The notes under the pieces were generated by a model. It had not been told where the DNA came from, did no database searches, and was given only the letters and a program-made list of their open reading frames with translations. A program made the translations under genes and the position numbers. From NCBI GenBank assembly GCA_023415725.1, contig JAEZJR010000224.1:1-13243 (forward strand): DNA of 13,243 bases, written 5' to 3'. Every line of letters starts with the position of its first letter. Within the stretch, counting starts at the first letter, position 1. Shown here one piece after another: positions 6,536-13,243 of the stretch. The stretch comes from Acidobacteriota bacterium. Lineage in GTDB: Bacteria > Acidobacteriota > Blastocatellia > Pyrinomonadales > Pyrinomonadaceae.

Positions 6536-8272
6536 ATGAGCGTAGAAGTGGTAATGCCCCAGATGGGCGAATCGATCACCGAAGGGACCGTTTCCAAATG
6601 GCTGAAGGCCGTCGGGGACAAGATCGAGAAGGACGAACCGATCCTCGAGATATCGACTGATAAGGTTGACGCCGAGGTTCCGTCGCCCGCCGGGGGCACG
6701 CTTCTGGAAATACGCCATCAGGAGGGCGAAACGGTCGAGGTCGGGGCAGTTTTGGCCATGATCGGAGCGGAGGGTCAACAGACCGCTGCGGCTCCCGCAG
6801 CTAAGGCGGAAGAACCGGCCCAAGCAGAAGCTGCGGCTCCGGCCGCGGAAGAGGTCCCTGCACCAGCGATCATTGCCGATGCAGTCGCAGCACTTGCAGA
6901 TCGACCCGCAACAGCCACTTCCGGTGAAGGAGTCGAAGTGGTGATGCCCCAGATGGGTGAGTCGATTACCGAGGGCACCGTTTCAAAATGGCTCAAAGCG
7001 GTGGGCGATTCGATCGAAAAGGACGAGCCGCTGCTTGAGATCTCCACGGACAAGGTGGACGCCGAGGTGCCTTCGCCCGCTGCCGGCAAGCTTTTATCCA
7101 TCAACGTACAGGAAGGGCAGACCGTAGAGGTGGGCTCTGTGCTCGCCATGGTCGGTGCCGAAGGCGCGGTTGCCTCGGCCCCAGCTCCGGCGGCGCCAAC
7201 TGCTCCGGAGCCGGCGCCCGCAACTGCAGCACCAGAAGCACCTAAACCGACAGCTCCGCCGATGCCGCAGGCTCAGGCGGCGGTCGCCGGTGCAGGAGAT
7301 GGTGGTAACGGATCCAAAACCGTCGATGACCTTAGGCGGCTGAAGAGCAGCCCGCTCGTGCGGAACATCGCCAAAGAGCACGGCATTGACATCACGCGAA
7401 TTTCTGGCTCAGGCATCAGCGGCCGCGTAACTAAGAAGGACATCATGTCGTTCATCGAGACCGGCGCCGCACTCCGCCCACAAGACCTTTTGGTCAAGGG
7501 AGCTCCGGCTACGACCGCACAGTCGGCGACTCGATCGGAGTTTACCCCTGCGCCGGTCACCACAGCGGTCGGCGACCGCGTCGAGAAGATGTCGGTGATG
7601 CGGAAAAAGATCGCCGAGCACATGACGTTCTCGAAGCAGACCTCCGCTCACGTCACGAGCGTGTACGAGATCGACATGACGAACGTCGCACGCTTCCGCG
7701 ACAGGAACAAAGCCGAATTCCAGAATCGCTACGGAACGAAGCTCACCTACATGCCGTTCATCTTCCAGGCCGTGACGAACGCGATCCGCAAGTTTCCGGT
7801 CGTCAACGCACAGGTGGATGGCGAAAACATCGTCTACAAAGGCGACATCAATCTCGGAATGGCGGTCGCTCTCGATTGGGGCCTGATCGTCCCTGTGATC
7901 CGCAAAGCGGACACGCTTTCCCTCTCGGGTCTGGCCCTCACTGCAAACGACCTAGCCGACCGTGCCCGGACGAAAAAGCTCAATCCCGACGAGGTGCAGG
8001 GCGGCACGTTCACTATTACCAATCCGGGGGTCTTCGGCGGCCTCTTCGGCACTCCCATTATCAACCAACCGCAGGTCGCGATCCTTTGCGTCGGGACGAT
8101 CGAAAAAAGACCGAAGGTGTTCACCTCTCCGGAAGGCGATGATTACATCGCGATTCGCCAGATGGCCTACTTCGCCCTTACATACGACCACCGGATCGTG
8201 GACGGTGCGGACGCCGAGAGATTCCTTTCCCATATGAAGGAATATCTGGAAAAGGGCGAGTTCGCACTATAG
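6536..8272 (+). CDS. sucB: 2-oxoacid dehydrogenase E2 (dihydrolipoyl acyltransferase) with two lipoyl domains
   Basis: The core acyltransferase of a 2-oxoacid dehydrogenase complex: lipoyl arms take the acyl group from E1, the catalytic domain passes it to CoA, and E3 reoxidises the lipoyl group. The 578 residues comprise lipoyl domain 1 (about 2-78, lipoylated K43 in TDKVDAE), an Ala/Pro/Glu linker, lipoyl domain 2 (about 132-208, K173), a second Ala/Pro linker, an E3-binding domain (about 271-307, SSPLVRNIAKEHGID..ISGSGISGRVTKKDI) and the acyltransferase domain (about 347-578) with the HRIVDG signature, catalytic H552 and D556. The two-lipoyl layout resembles 2-oxoglutarate dehydrogenase E2 of actinobacterial type, hence the symbol sucB, but a branched-chain or pyruvate E2 cannot be excluded: no E1 or E3 gene is in the window. 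The start follows GGAG and gives the normal lipoyl N-terminus. I see no convincing terminator after the stop. Confidence 0.92.
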   Translation: MSVEVVMPQMGESITEGTVSKWLKAVGDKIEKDEPILEISTDKVDAEVPSPAGGTLLEIRHQEGETVEVGAVLAMIGAEGQQTAAAPAAKAEEPAQAEAAAPAAEEVPAPAIIADAVAALADRPATATSGEGVEVVMPQMGESITEGTVSKWLKAVGDSIEKDEPLLEISTDKVDAEVPSPAAGKLLSINVQEGQTVEVGSVLAMVGAEGAVASAPAPAAPTAPEPAPATAAPEAPKPTAPPMPQAQAAVAGAGDGGNGSKTVDDLRRLKSSPLVRNIAKEHGIDITRISGSGISGRVTKKDIMSFIETGAALRPQDLLVKGAPATTAQSATRSEFTPAPVTTAVGDRVEKMSVMRKKIAEHMTFSKQTSAHVTSVYEIDMTNVARFRDRNKAEFQNRYGTKLTYMPFIFQAVTNAIRKFPVVNAQVDGENIVYKGDINLGMAVALDWGLIVPVIRKADTLSLSGLALTANDLADRARTKKLNPDEVQGGTFTITNPGVFGGLFGTPIINQPQVAILCVGTIEKRPKVFTSPEGDDYIAIRQMAYFALTYDHRIVDGADAERFLSHMKEYLEKGEFAL

Positions 8273-8518
8273 TGCCATAATTAAAATAACTCTTTATTTT
8301 TGGGGCTTTTATATGCAATAATTCGCCCAGAATTGACTCTGCACAATTGCCCGATCTTCAAAAGCCTATCGAAATCGCAACAATTTCGAACATTCTAAGC
8401 AAAGTACTGTATTTCTGTATACAAAGCGGACACGCGAGTCCGCGCGCGGATTTCGTTCATGAGCTGAAAAAAGGCTTGATTTAACTGGATATTCGCTCCC
8501 ACGACACAAAGTTCGATT

Positions 8519-8535
8519 TTGGCACACTAATTGAA
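8519..8535 (+). promoter_or_regulatory. Sigma54-like promoter candidate upstream of ompA
   Basis: TGGCAC (8520-8525), five bases, then TTGAA (8531-8535) matches TGGCAC-N5-TTGCA in sequence and spacing (12 bases from the first G of the -24 GG to the G of the -12 element). The exception is A in place of the nearly invariant C of the -12 GC. It would give a leader of roughly 145 bases. The mismatch keeps this tentative. Confidence 0.25.
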
Positions 8536-8676
8536 TGACACATCGCCGACAGAAATACGCGTTGCTTTGTTTGAAGGCTGAGCGGTGGTGAGAACGTGTT
8601 CGGTGCTGTTCTAAATCGGTACAACTCAGGTCAGTTCAAACGTTCATTGATGCGGTTTCGGAATAAATAGATTCGC

Positions 8677-8682
8677 GAGGAG
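8677..8682 (+). promoter_or_regulatory. Strong ribosome binding site of ompA
   Basis: GAGGAG lies 8 bases before the ATG at 8691. It is among the best Shine-Dalgarno matches in a window where several genes (serA, the propeller, the peptidase) have none, fitting high expression of an envelope protein. Confidence 0.8.
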
Positions 8683-8690
8683 TTAAGAAT

Positions 8691-9668
8691 ATGATCAAAA
8701 AGCTATCGGGTTTGTTTTTGGCATTGGCTATTTCGGCTACTGCTGTTTTCGCACAGGATGTTCAGACCCGCAGTTTGACGTCGGGGCAAAAATACAAGAT
8801 CAAGGGAGCGGTGGTCGCTAAAGACGACGATCAGTCTTTCATTGTCAGGGATACGACCGGCGTCGATACGCGTGTGGTGCTCTCGCCTGAAGCCAGCATC
8901 AAAACTAAGGGTGGATTTTTCGGCGGCGGCGATCGTATCGCCAGCAACCAGATCGTCCGCGGTCTTTACCTTGAAGTAGAGGGTCGTGGTGACACCACTG
9001 GCAACTTGGCCGCTACGAAAGTCCGTTTCGATGAAGACGACCTCCGTGTCGCTACCTCGATCGACACCCGCGTGTCTCCTGCTGAAGCTCGCTTGTCTGC
9101 CCAGGAGCAGAACGCACAGCGTCTTTCCGGCCAGATCGATGAGCTAATGGCCATCTCGAACGCCGCTCGCGGTGGTGCGAAGGCTGCTCAGGAAACCGCT
9201 GATGCGGCAGTTGCGGGCGTCAACGCCACCAACGAGCGCATCTCGGCTCTTGACGACTATGTCGTTCAGACGACCGAAACGGTGAACTTCCGCGTCGGCA
9301 GTGCTCAACTTTCGCCGGATGCTAAGTCGAGGCTCGATTCGATCGCCCAGCAGGCTACTTCCTTGAAGGGCTATGAGATCGAGATCACCGGTTTTGCTTC
9401 TGCAGACGGCAGCACTGCGATGAACAAGGCACTCAGCAAGCGTCGTGCTCAGGCTGTCATTGACTACTTGGTTGAGAACCACAACGTTCCGCTTCGCCGC
9501 ATCGGCATGTCCTACGGCTTTGGTGAACTACAGGCTGTTGCGGACAATTCCACCCGTGAAGGCCGTGAGCAGAACCGCCGCGTCGAGATCAAACTTCTCG
9601 TCAGCCGCGGTATCAACCAGAACGTCGAGGTTCGCCCGACCACGGACACGACGGATTCCGGCAACTAG
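8691..9668 (+). CDS. OmpA-family envelope protein with N-terminal DUF5666-like domain
   Basis: A 325-residue exported protein. Residues 1-21 are a signal peptide (cut at VFA/QD). Residues of about 34-118 form a beta domain (KIKGAVVAKDDDQSFIVRD..TRVVLSPEASI) resembling DUF5666. Residues 130-190 are an alanine- and glutamine-rich, probably coiled-coil helix. Residues 195-303 are an OmpA C-terminal, peptidoglycan-associating domain: VNFRVGSAQLSPDAK, ITGFASADGS, ALSKRRAQAV and EQNRRVEI. A short Thr/Asp tail follows. The conserved arginine corresponds to R252, but the position of the diaminopimelate-binding Asp (E. coli OmpA D271) holds S237. No N-terminal OmpA barrel is present, so it probably sits in the periplasm as a tether rather than a porin. 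Codons favour GCT, CGT and TTG more than its neighbours do, which together with the strong ribosome binding site suggests high expression. Confidence 0.88.
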   Translation: MIKKLSGLFLALAISATAVFAQDVQTRSLTSGQKYKIKGAVVAKDDDQSFIVRDTTGVDTRVVLSPEASIKTKGGFFGGGDRIASNQIVRGLYLEVEGRGDTTGNLAATKVRFDEDDLRVATSIDTRVSPAEARLSAQEQNAQRLSGQIDELMAISNAARGGAKAAQETADAAVAGVNATNERISALDDYVVQTTETVNFRVGSAQLSPDAKSRLDSIAQQATSLKGYEIEITGFASADGSTAMNKALSKRRAQAVIDYLVENHNVPLRRIGMSYGFGELQAVADNSTREGREQNRRVEIKLLVSRGINQNVEVRPTTDTTDSGN

Positions 9669-9683
9669 TTCGGTCTGAAATTG

Positions 9684-9735
9684 AATCAAAGAGAGCGGGT
9701 CGACATCTAAATGATCTGCTCTCTTTGATTTTTTC
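9684..9735 (+). terminator. Strong intrinsic terminator after ompA
   Basis: A perfect 13-bp stem (9684-9696 with 9718-9730) is extended inward by six further pairs, three of them G-T wobbles, leaving a 9-nt loop (9703-9711). The stem runs into TTTTTTC at 9729-9735. It separates ompA (stop at 9668) from the VWA gene at 9777. Confidence 0.92.
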
Positions 9736-9776
9736 TTTTCCCCTTACCGATTTTTCCCAAAGCCCGAGGTTCAGCA

Positions 9777-10895
9777 ATGAATAGGTTTAGTTTTGGCAAT
9801 ACATTTTTCGCCGCCATTATAGGAATGGTTTTTAGTGCAGGAGCACTGGCTCAGACGGCGACGCCAACCCCGACGACAAGGCTCGAGGATCAGGAGATCA
9901 AGATAGAATCACGCCTCGTGGTGGTGCCGGTTTCGGTAACTGATGCGGCCGGTAATCCGGTCACGGGGCTCGGGAAGAACGATTTCACTGTCGTCGAAGA
10001 AGGGAAACGCCAGCAAGTCGATAACGTGGGCAGCGCCGATGTGGTGCCGCTCGAGATCGCTCTGCTGTTCGACGTTTCTGCAAGCACGGACGCGATGTTC
10101 CGTTTCCAGCAGGAAACCGCGGCGAAATTCCTGCAGGACGTGATGAAACCCACGGACCGTGCGACAGTCTTCACGATCGGAGCTTCCCCGGTACTTGTTG
10201 CAGCGCGGGAAACGAGCGACAAGGCCATTATGTCGGTTCGAGCGATCACGCCGACCAAACAGTTCACGGCGTTTTACGATTCGGTCGGCGAGGCGGCAAG
10301 CTATCTGGCAAAGAATGCACCTTCGGGAACGCGGAGAGTGGTAGTGGTGATCTCTGACGGTGAGGACACGAACAGCACGCGGGTTGCGAGAGCCATTCAG
10401 GATGGCTATAAGAAGGCGGGTTCGAAGATAAATGATTTGGACAATAAGGCCTTATACCAACTGACTGTCAATTCCCGCAACGAAGCGAGCATGAGGGAAC
10501 GCATCCGCATCGGCAAGACCCTTCAGGATGCGGACACGGTCTTCTATTCGATAAATCCCGCGGGCAGCTCGTATCAGCTCAATCAAATGAGCAAGTTCGG
10601 GCAAGAAAATATGGAGCGGTTCGCGGCGGAAACAGGGGGGAGCGCATACTTGCCGAAATTCGTCCCGGTCGATACGCAGGATCCGCTCATGAATGCCGGA
10701 AACATGAAGAGAAACGCAGCGACGCTCGAAACGATCTTCCGGCAATTAGCGAATGAGCTACGTGCTCAATATCTCGTGCAGTACTATTCAGATGCAGAAT
10801 TCCAGGAAGGGCGTTTTGTAAAACTTGACGTCAAACTGGTCAATCCGGGCTCGAACCGTCTGAGGGCGAGACAGGGCTATTATGTGAAGAACTGA
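9777..10895 (+). CDS. Secreted VWA protein, acidobacterial VWFA-related type
   Basis: A 372-residue exported protein with a von Willebrand factor A domain, likely a metal-dependent protein-binding module in the periplasm or on the surface. Residues 1-26 are a signal peptide (ALAQ). A short Thr/Pro linker is followed by a beta region (41-90: LVVVPVSVTDAAGNPVTGL, DFTVVEEGKRQQV) typical of the VWFA-related acidobacterial family. The VWA core begins at about 92. The metal site (MIDAS) is complete: D99, S101 and S103 in DVSAS, T164 in TAFYD and D194 in ISDGED. Residues of about 200-252 form a charged, mostly helical insertion before DTVFYSIN. The end (LANELRAQYLVQYY, LRARQGYYVK) is the family's usual ending. 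The ATG follows GAGG (9766-9769) by 7 bases. Partner unknown. Confidence 0.9.
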   Translation: MNRFSFGNTFFAAIIGMVFSAGALAQTATPTPTTRLEDQEIKIESRLVVVPVSVTDAAGNPVTGLGKNDFTVVEEGKRQQVDNVGSADVVPLEIALLFDVSASTDAMFRFQQETAAKFLQDVMKPTDRATVFTIGASPVLVAARETSDKAIMSVRAITPTKQFTAFYDSVGEAASYLAKNAPSGTRRVVVVISDGEDTNSTRVARAIQDGYKKAGSKINDLDNKALYQLTVNSRNEASMRERIRIGKTLQDADTVFYSINPAGSSYQLNQMSKFGQENMERFAAETGGSAYLPKFVPVDTQDPLMNAGNMKRNAATLETIFRQLANELRAQYLVQYYSDAEFQEGRFVKLDVKLVNPGSNRLRARQGYYVKN

Positions 10896-10914
10896 TCGGA
10901 ACAGAAAAGGTACG

Positions 10915-10950
10915 AAAATCCGCGAGGGAATATTCCCTCGCGGATTTTTT
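10915..10950. terminator. Bidirectional terminator between the VWA gene and the minus-strand pair
   Basis: A perfect 15-bp stem (AAAATCCGCGAGGGA 10915-10929 with its complement at 10934-10948) closes an ATAT loop. The plus strand ends in a run of seven T (10945-10951); the minus strand has a shorter four-T run. It lies between the stop at 10895 and the stop of the convergent gene at 10965. Confidence 0.93.
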
Positions 10951-10964
10951 TATCGGTGAATGGT

Positions 10965-11534
10965 TCAGATCCCGGCTTGTCTCAGAACTTGTTCGCGGAG
11001 TTCAATATCGATCTTTTGCGGTCGTGCGGGCTTGCCCATAACCTTTTTGACTTCGGGAGTAGGGGTCGGCAAAGGCATCGCGATCGCGCCTATGATCACC
11101 GGATCCGGCGTCGGGGTGACAAATGGGATCGGGATCTTTTTGACCAAGCGAGGCGTTCTTCCGAAAGTCGCGACCATTAACAACCCGCTGAAAAGACCAA
11201 TGATCAAAGCAGCCGCGGCAGCAGCGAAACCGGACAAACGCATCTTGATGCGTGCCCACCCGACCGGACAGTCCTGCGTGAGGATCGTGCCGTCAGGCCG
11301 TTGATAATAGCGAACGCAAAGCCGACCTTCGGATAAACGAAGCAGGTTCTCCGCATCGTATTTGGTCATCCCCGAAAGATTGTAGACGTGCAATTTGCAG
11401 TCGCCGCAAAATCTTTTCCTTTCGTCGCCCGTCATCGCGTCCCAACCCGCCGAACACGGGCTCGCGATCTTCAAATTATCCAAAGGGCTTTCGCACCTCG
11501 CCATATACACCCCGCTCAACTTAAATATCGGCAT
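10965..11534 (-). CDS. Cysteine-rich single-pass membrane protein, function unknown
   Basis: A 189-residue protein with no signal peptide. The N-terminal domain (about 12-95) carries six cysteines: C14 (ARCESPLDNL), C27 (ASPCSAGW), the pair C43/C46 (RFCGDCKLHVYNLS), C73 (GRLCVRYYQRPDGT) and C89 (TQDCPVGWARIK). The spacing suggests a metal-binding, possibly zinc-ribbon-like fold. One membrane helix follows (about 102-124), then a proline/threonine-rich stretch (TPTPDP, PTPTPEV) and a basic and amphipathic end. Basic residues before the helix suggest that the cysteine domain is cytoplasmic. I believe similar unnamed proteins occur in related bacteria but cannot name a function. It lies 48 bases after nadE on the same strand, so co-transcription is likely. 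An in-frame ATG at 11504 (beginning MARCESPL) is an equally plausible start; neither has a good ribosome binding site. Confidence 0.78.
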   Translation of the reverse strand: MPIFKLSGVYMARCESPLDNLKIASPCSAGWDAMTGDERKRFCGDCKLHVYNLSGMTKYDAENLLRLSEGRLCVRYYQRPDGTILTQDCPVGWARIKMRLSGFAAAAAALIIGLFSGLLMVATFGRTPRLVKKIPIPFVTPTPDPVIIGAIAMPLPTPTPEVKKVMGKPARPQKIDIELREQVLRQAGI

Positions 11535-11582
11535 TTGCCTTATGTGATTTGAACGGAGTCGTTCGCGGTTCTTGCGGAAAAT

Positions 11583-13243
11583 TTACAGACCCGGTTTGCG
11601 ACGATACTTGTGGGTAATAGGCCGCCTTCGGCCGACCCCGATTGCGTTCTTAGAGATTATTATCGTCGGGGGGAGTTGTTGACGTTTGAACTCGTTGGCT
11701 GGGTGTTCCACTTTGTTGAGGATCCAGTAGACGCGTTCGGCGTCGTGGCCGGCGGCGATGATCTCGGCCGGTGATGCCTTCTGTTCGAGGTACATCTGCA
11801 GCACGGGGTCCATAATCTCGTAAGGCGGTAGGCTGTCCTGGTCGAACTGGTTAGGGGCAAGCTCCGCGGATGGTTTCTTGTCGATGATCTTGTTCGGGAT
11901 CACTTCCTTGCCCGCCCGCCGGTTGAAATTCCTGGCTACTTCCCATACTTCGGTCTTCAACAGATCGCCGAGAACGGCAAGGCCCCCGTTGGTGTCGCCG
12001 TAGAGTGTGCAATACCCGACCGCGAGTTCCGACTTGTTCCCGGTAGATAGCAAAAGCCTCCCCTCAGAATTTGAGATCGCCATCAGGATCACACCGCGGA
12101 GGCGGCTCTGTAGGTTTTCCGCCGCCAGCGATTCGCCGCTCTTTGTAGGCTCTTTCAGATTCAACTGATCGGTGAGCACCTCGAAAGCGCCGGAAATCGG
12201 TTCTATGCGGCTCTCGCAGCCCAGATTTCGAATCAGTTCCTCGGAGTCTCTGACCGACCCTTCGGAGGAATAGGGCGAGGGCATCATAACGCACAGAACA
12301 TTCTCAGGGCCTATAGCCTCGCAGGCGAGGGCCGCAACGAGGGTCGAATCCATACCGCCGGAGAGGCCGAGGACAACTTGCTTGAAGTTGTTCTTGCGGG
12401 CGTAATCGCGGATGCCGAGCACGAGGGCATCGTGGATGGCATCGACCTCAGCACCGGTGATGCCGCGCGCGTCGGGCTTGCGGCAATCCAATTCGACGGT
12501 TTCGACGAACTCCTCGAACGCTGCGGCCTGGAGGATGATGTCGCCCTCCTCATCAGCGATCAGACTCGCTCCGTCGAAGATGATCCCGTCGTTCCCGCCT
12601 ACAAGATTCACGAATACGATCGGCACCTTGTTCGCTTTCGCGCGATGGGCGACCATGTCGCACCGCAGTTTGATCTTCCCCTTGTTGTAAGGCGATGCGT
12701 TGATCGAAACGAGCACCTCGGCCCCGAGCTCGATCACTTCGTCGGCGGGGTCGCGCTCGTATAGGCGGTCCTTCCAGAAGGTCTTATCGTTCCAAAAATC
12801 TTCGCAGACGACGACGCCTACGTTTTTTCCGGCGATCTCGTAGAGATGGCGTTTGCGCCCATCGTAAGGCTCGAACCACCGCGGGTCGTCGAAAACGTCG
12901 TATTCGGGCAGAAGCGTCTTGTCCGCGAAGCCAAGCAATTCGCCGTCAGAAATAACGGCCGCGGAGTTGTAAACACGGCGCCCGTCGTTGTCGAAGTTCC
13001 GGCGGATCACGCCAACGACGACCGCGATGCCTTTGGTTACGGGAAGTATCTTCTCGAGCGGGTCAAGCGAGTGAGCGATGATGTCAGGGTCCTGAAACCA
13101 GTCCTGCGAGGTGTAACCGTGCGTGGTGATCTCGGGGAAGACGATCAGGTCCGACCCATCGGCCTTCGCCTTCTCGATCGCCTCGATGATCTTCGCCGTG
13201 TTCCCTTCGATGTCGCCGTTGGTGGTGTTGATCTGCCCGATCG
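11583..13243 (-). CDS. nadE: Glutamine-dependent NAD+ synthetase, 5' end outside the window
   Basis: Makes NAD+ from nicotinic acid adenine dinucleotide, ATP and ammonia drawn from glutamine. The open frame continues past the internal ATG at 13010 to the window edge; the added 77 codons read IGQINTTNGDIEGNT and further, the expected nitrilase-like start, so only a few residues are missing. Numbering from the first full codon in the window, the glutaminase domain shows E37 (VFPE), K108 (ADKTLLPEYDVF) and C146 (VVCEDFW), the Glu-Lys-Cys triad. The synthetase domain has the ATP loop SGGMDS (294-299) and STGNKSELAVGY, GDLLKTEVWEVAR, KKPSAEL, DQDSLPPYE and a C-terminal RRRPI. The 552 codons seen are the usual size for the two-domain enzyme. 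It probably forms an operon with the cysteine-rich protein downstream. Confidence 0.96.
   Translation of the reverse strand, partial: IGQINTTNGDIEGNTAKIIEAIEKAKADGSDLIVFPEITTHGYTSQDWFQDPDIIAHSLDPLEKILPVTKGIAVVVGVIRRNFDNDGRRVYNSAAVISDGELLGFADKTLLPEYDVFDDPRWFEPYDGRKRHLYEIAGKNVGVVVCEDFWNDKTFWKDRLYERDPADEVIELGAEVLVSINASPYNKGKIKLRCDMVAHRAKANKVPIVFVNLVGGNDGIIFDGASLIADEEGDIILQAAAFEEFVETVELDCRKPDARGITGAEVDAIHDALVLGIRDYARKNNFKQVVLGLSGGMDSTLVAALACEAIGPENVLCVMMPSPYSSEGSVRDSEELIRNLGCESRIEPISGAFEVLTDQLNLKEPTKSGESLAAENLQSRLRGVILMAISNSEGRLLLSTGNKSELAVGYCTLYGDTNGGLAVLGDLLKTEVWEVARNFNRRAGKEVIPNKIIDKKPSAELAPNQFDQDSLPPYEIMDPVLQMYLEQKASPAEIIAAGHDAERVYWILNKVEHPANEFKRQQLPPTIIISKNAIGVGRRRPITHKYRRKPGL

Larger units (their letters stand above)
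8273..8690 (+). other. 418-bp non-coding gap upstream of ompA, with several inverted repeats
   Basis: This is an AT-richer gap with no credible gene. Three symmetrical elements are visible: TCGAAAT-N7-ATTTCGA (8369-8389), GCGGAC-N6-GTCCGC (8426-8443), and the perfect palindrome TCCGCGCGCGGA (8439-8450), which shares bases with the second. Further down, TTGGCACactaaTTGAA (8519-8535) resembles a sigma54 site. The 3' end carries the strong ribosome binding site of ompA. The length and structure suggest the main control region of ompA, possibly with a long 5' leader. I could not assign a known riboswitch or small RNA. Confidence 0.6.

Noticed and set aside
7155..7343. Arg-rich open frame within the E2 linker region
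   Set aside because: It is a frame-shifted reading of the Ala/Pro linker codons between lipoyl domain 2 and the E3-binding domain.
8283..8300. AAAATAA / TTATTTT hairpin after the E2 gene as a terminator
   Set aside because: The stem is entirely A-T, with no GC core; it would be unstable and is expected by chance in an AT-rich gap.
8535..8591. An 18-codon open frame in the ompA leader (begins MTHRRQ)
   Set aside because: It has no ribosome binding site, no regulatory amino-acid run, and a length expected by chance.

Overview
The window looks like chromosomal core sequence from a member of Acidobacteriota, probably near Blastocatellia/Pyrinomonadales. This is inferred from the VWA protein, which matches the 'VWFA-related Acidobacterial domain' pattern, from the style of the secreted S9 peptidase, BNR-repeat and OmpA-like proteins, and from moderate-to-high GC. 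Base composition and codon use look fairly even, apart from an AT-richer gap at 8273-8690. I see no transposase, integrase, phage gene, CRISPR array, tRNA or rRNA.

Layout. Positions 61-3270 hold four plus-strand genes: a small secreted CxxC protein; serA, separated from it by an intrinsic terminator; a secreted BNR/YCF48-like beta-propeller; and a small beta-rich protein of unknown function. They converge on a long minus-strand gene (3330-5516) for a secreted S9-family prolyl-oligopeptidase-type peptidase, and a bidirectional terminator lies between. From 5713 plus-strand genes resume: a DUF4242 protein, a small two-helix membrane protein, a two-lipoyl-domain 2-oxoacid dehydrogenase E2 subunit, then a 418-bp gap with several inverted repeats, an OmpA-type envelope protein and a secreted VWA protein. 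These converge on two minus-strand genes, a cysteine-rich single-pass membrane protein and, upstream of it, a glutamine-dependent NAD+ synthetase that runs off the right edge.

How the genes fit together. Metabolic genes (serine synthesis, 2-oxoacid oxidation, NAD synthesis) alternate with envelope or secreted proteins (peptidase, propeller, OmpA-like, VWA). Most transcription units are short and end in clear intrinsic terminators: 442-469, 3281-3313, 9684-9735 and 10915-10950. I find no multi-gene system such as a defence or biosynthetic cluster. The most interesting items are an apparently leaderless extended -10 promoter for serA placed in the tail of the preceding terminator, a perfect 16-bp CAGCTG-built inverted repeat after serA, the cysteine-rich membrane protein next to nadE, a peptidase without the expected Glu-Glu motif, an OmpA domain with Ser at the usual Asp position, and the structured gap before ompA.
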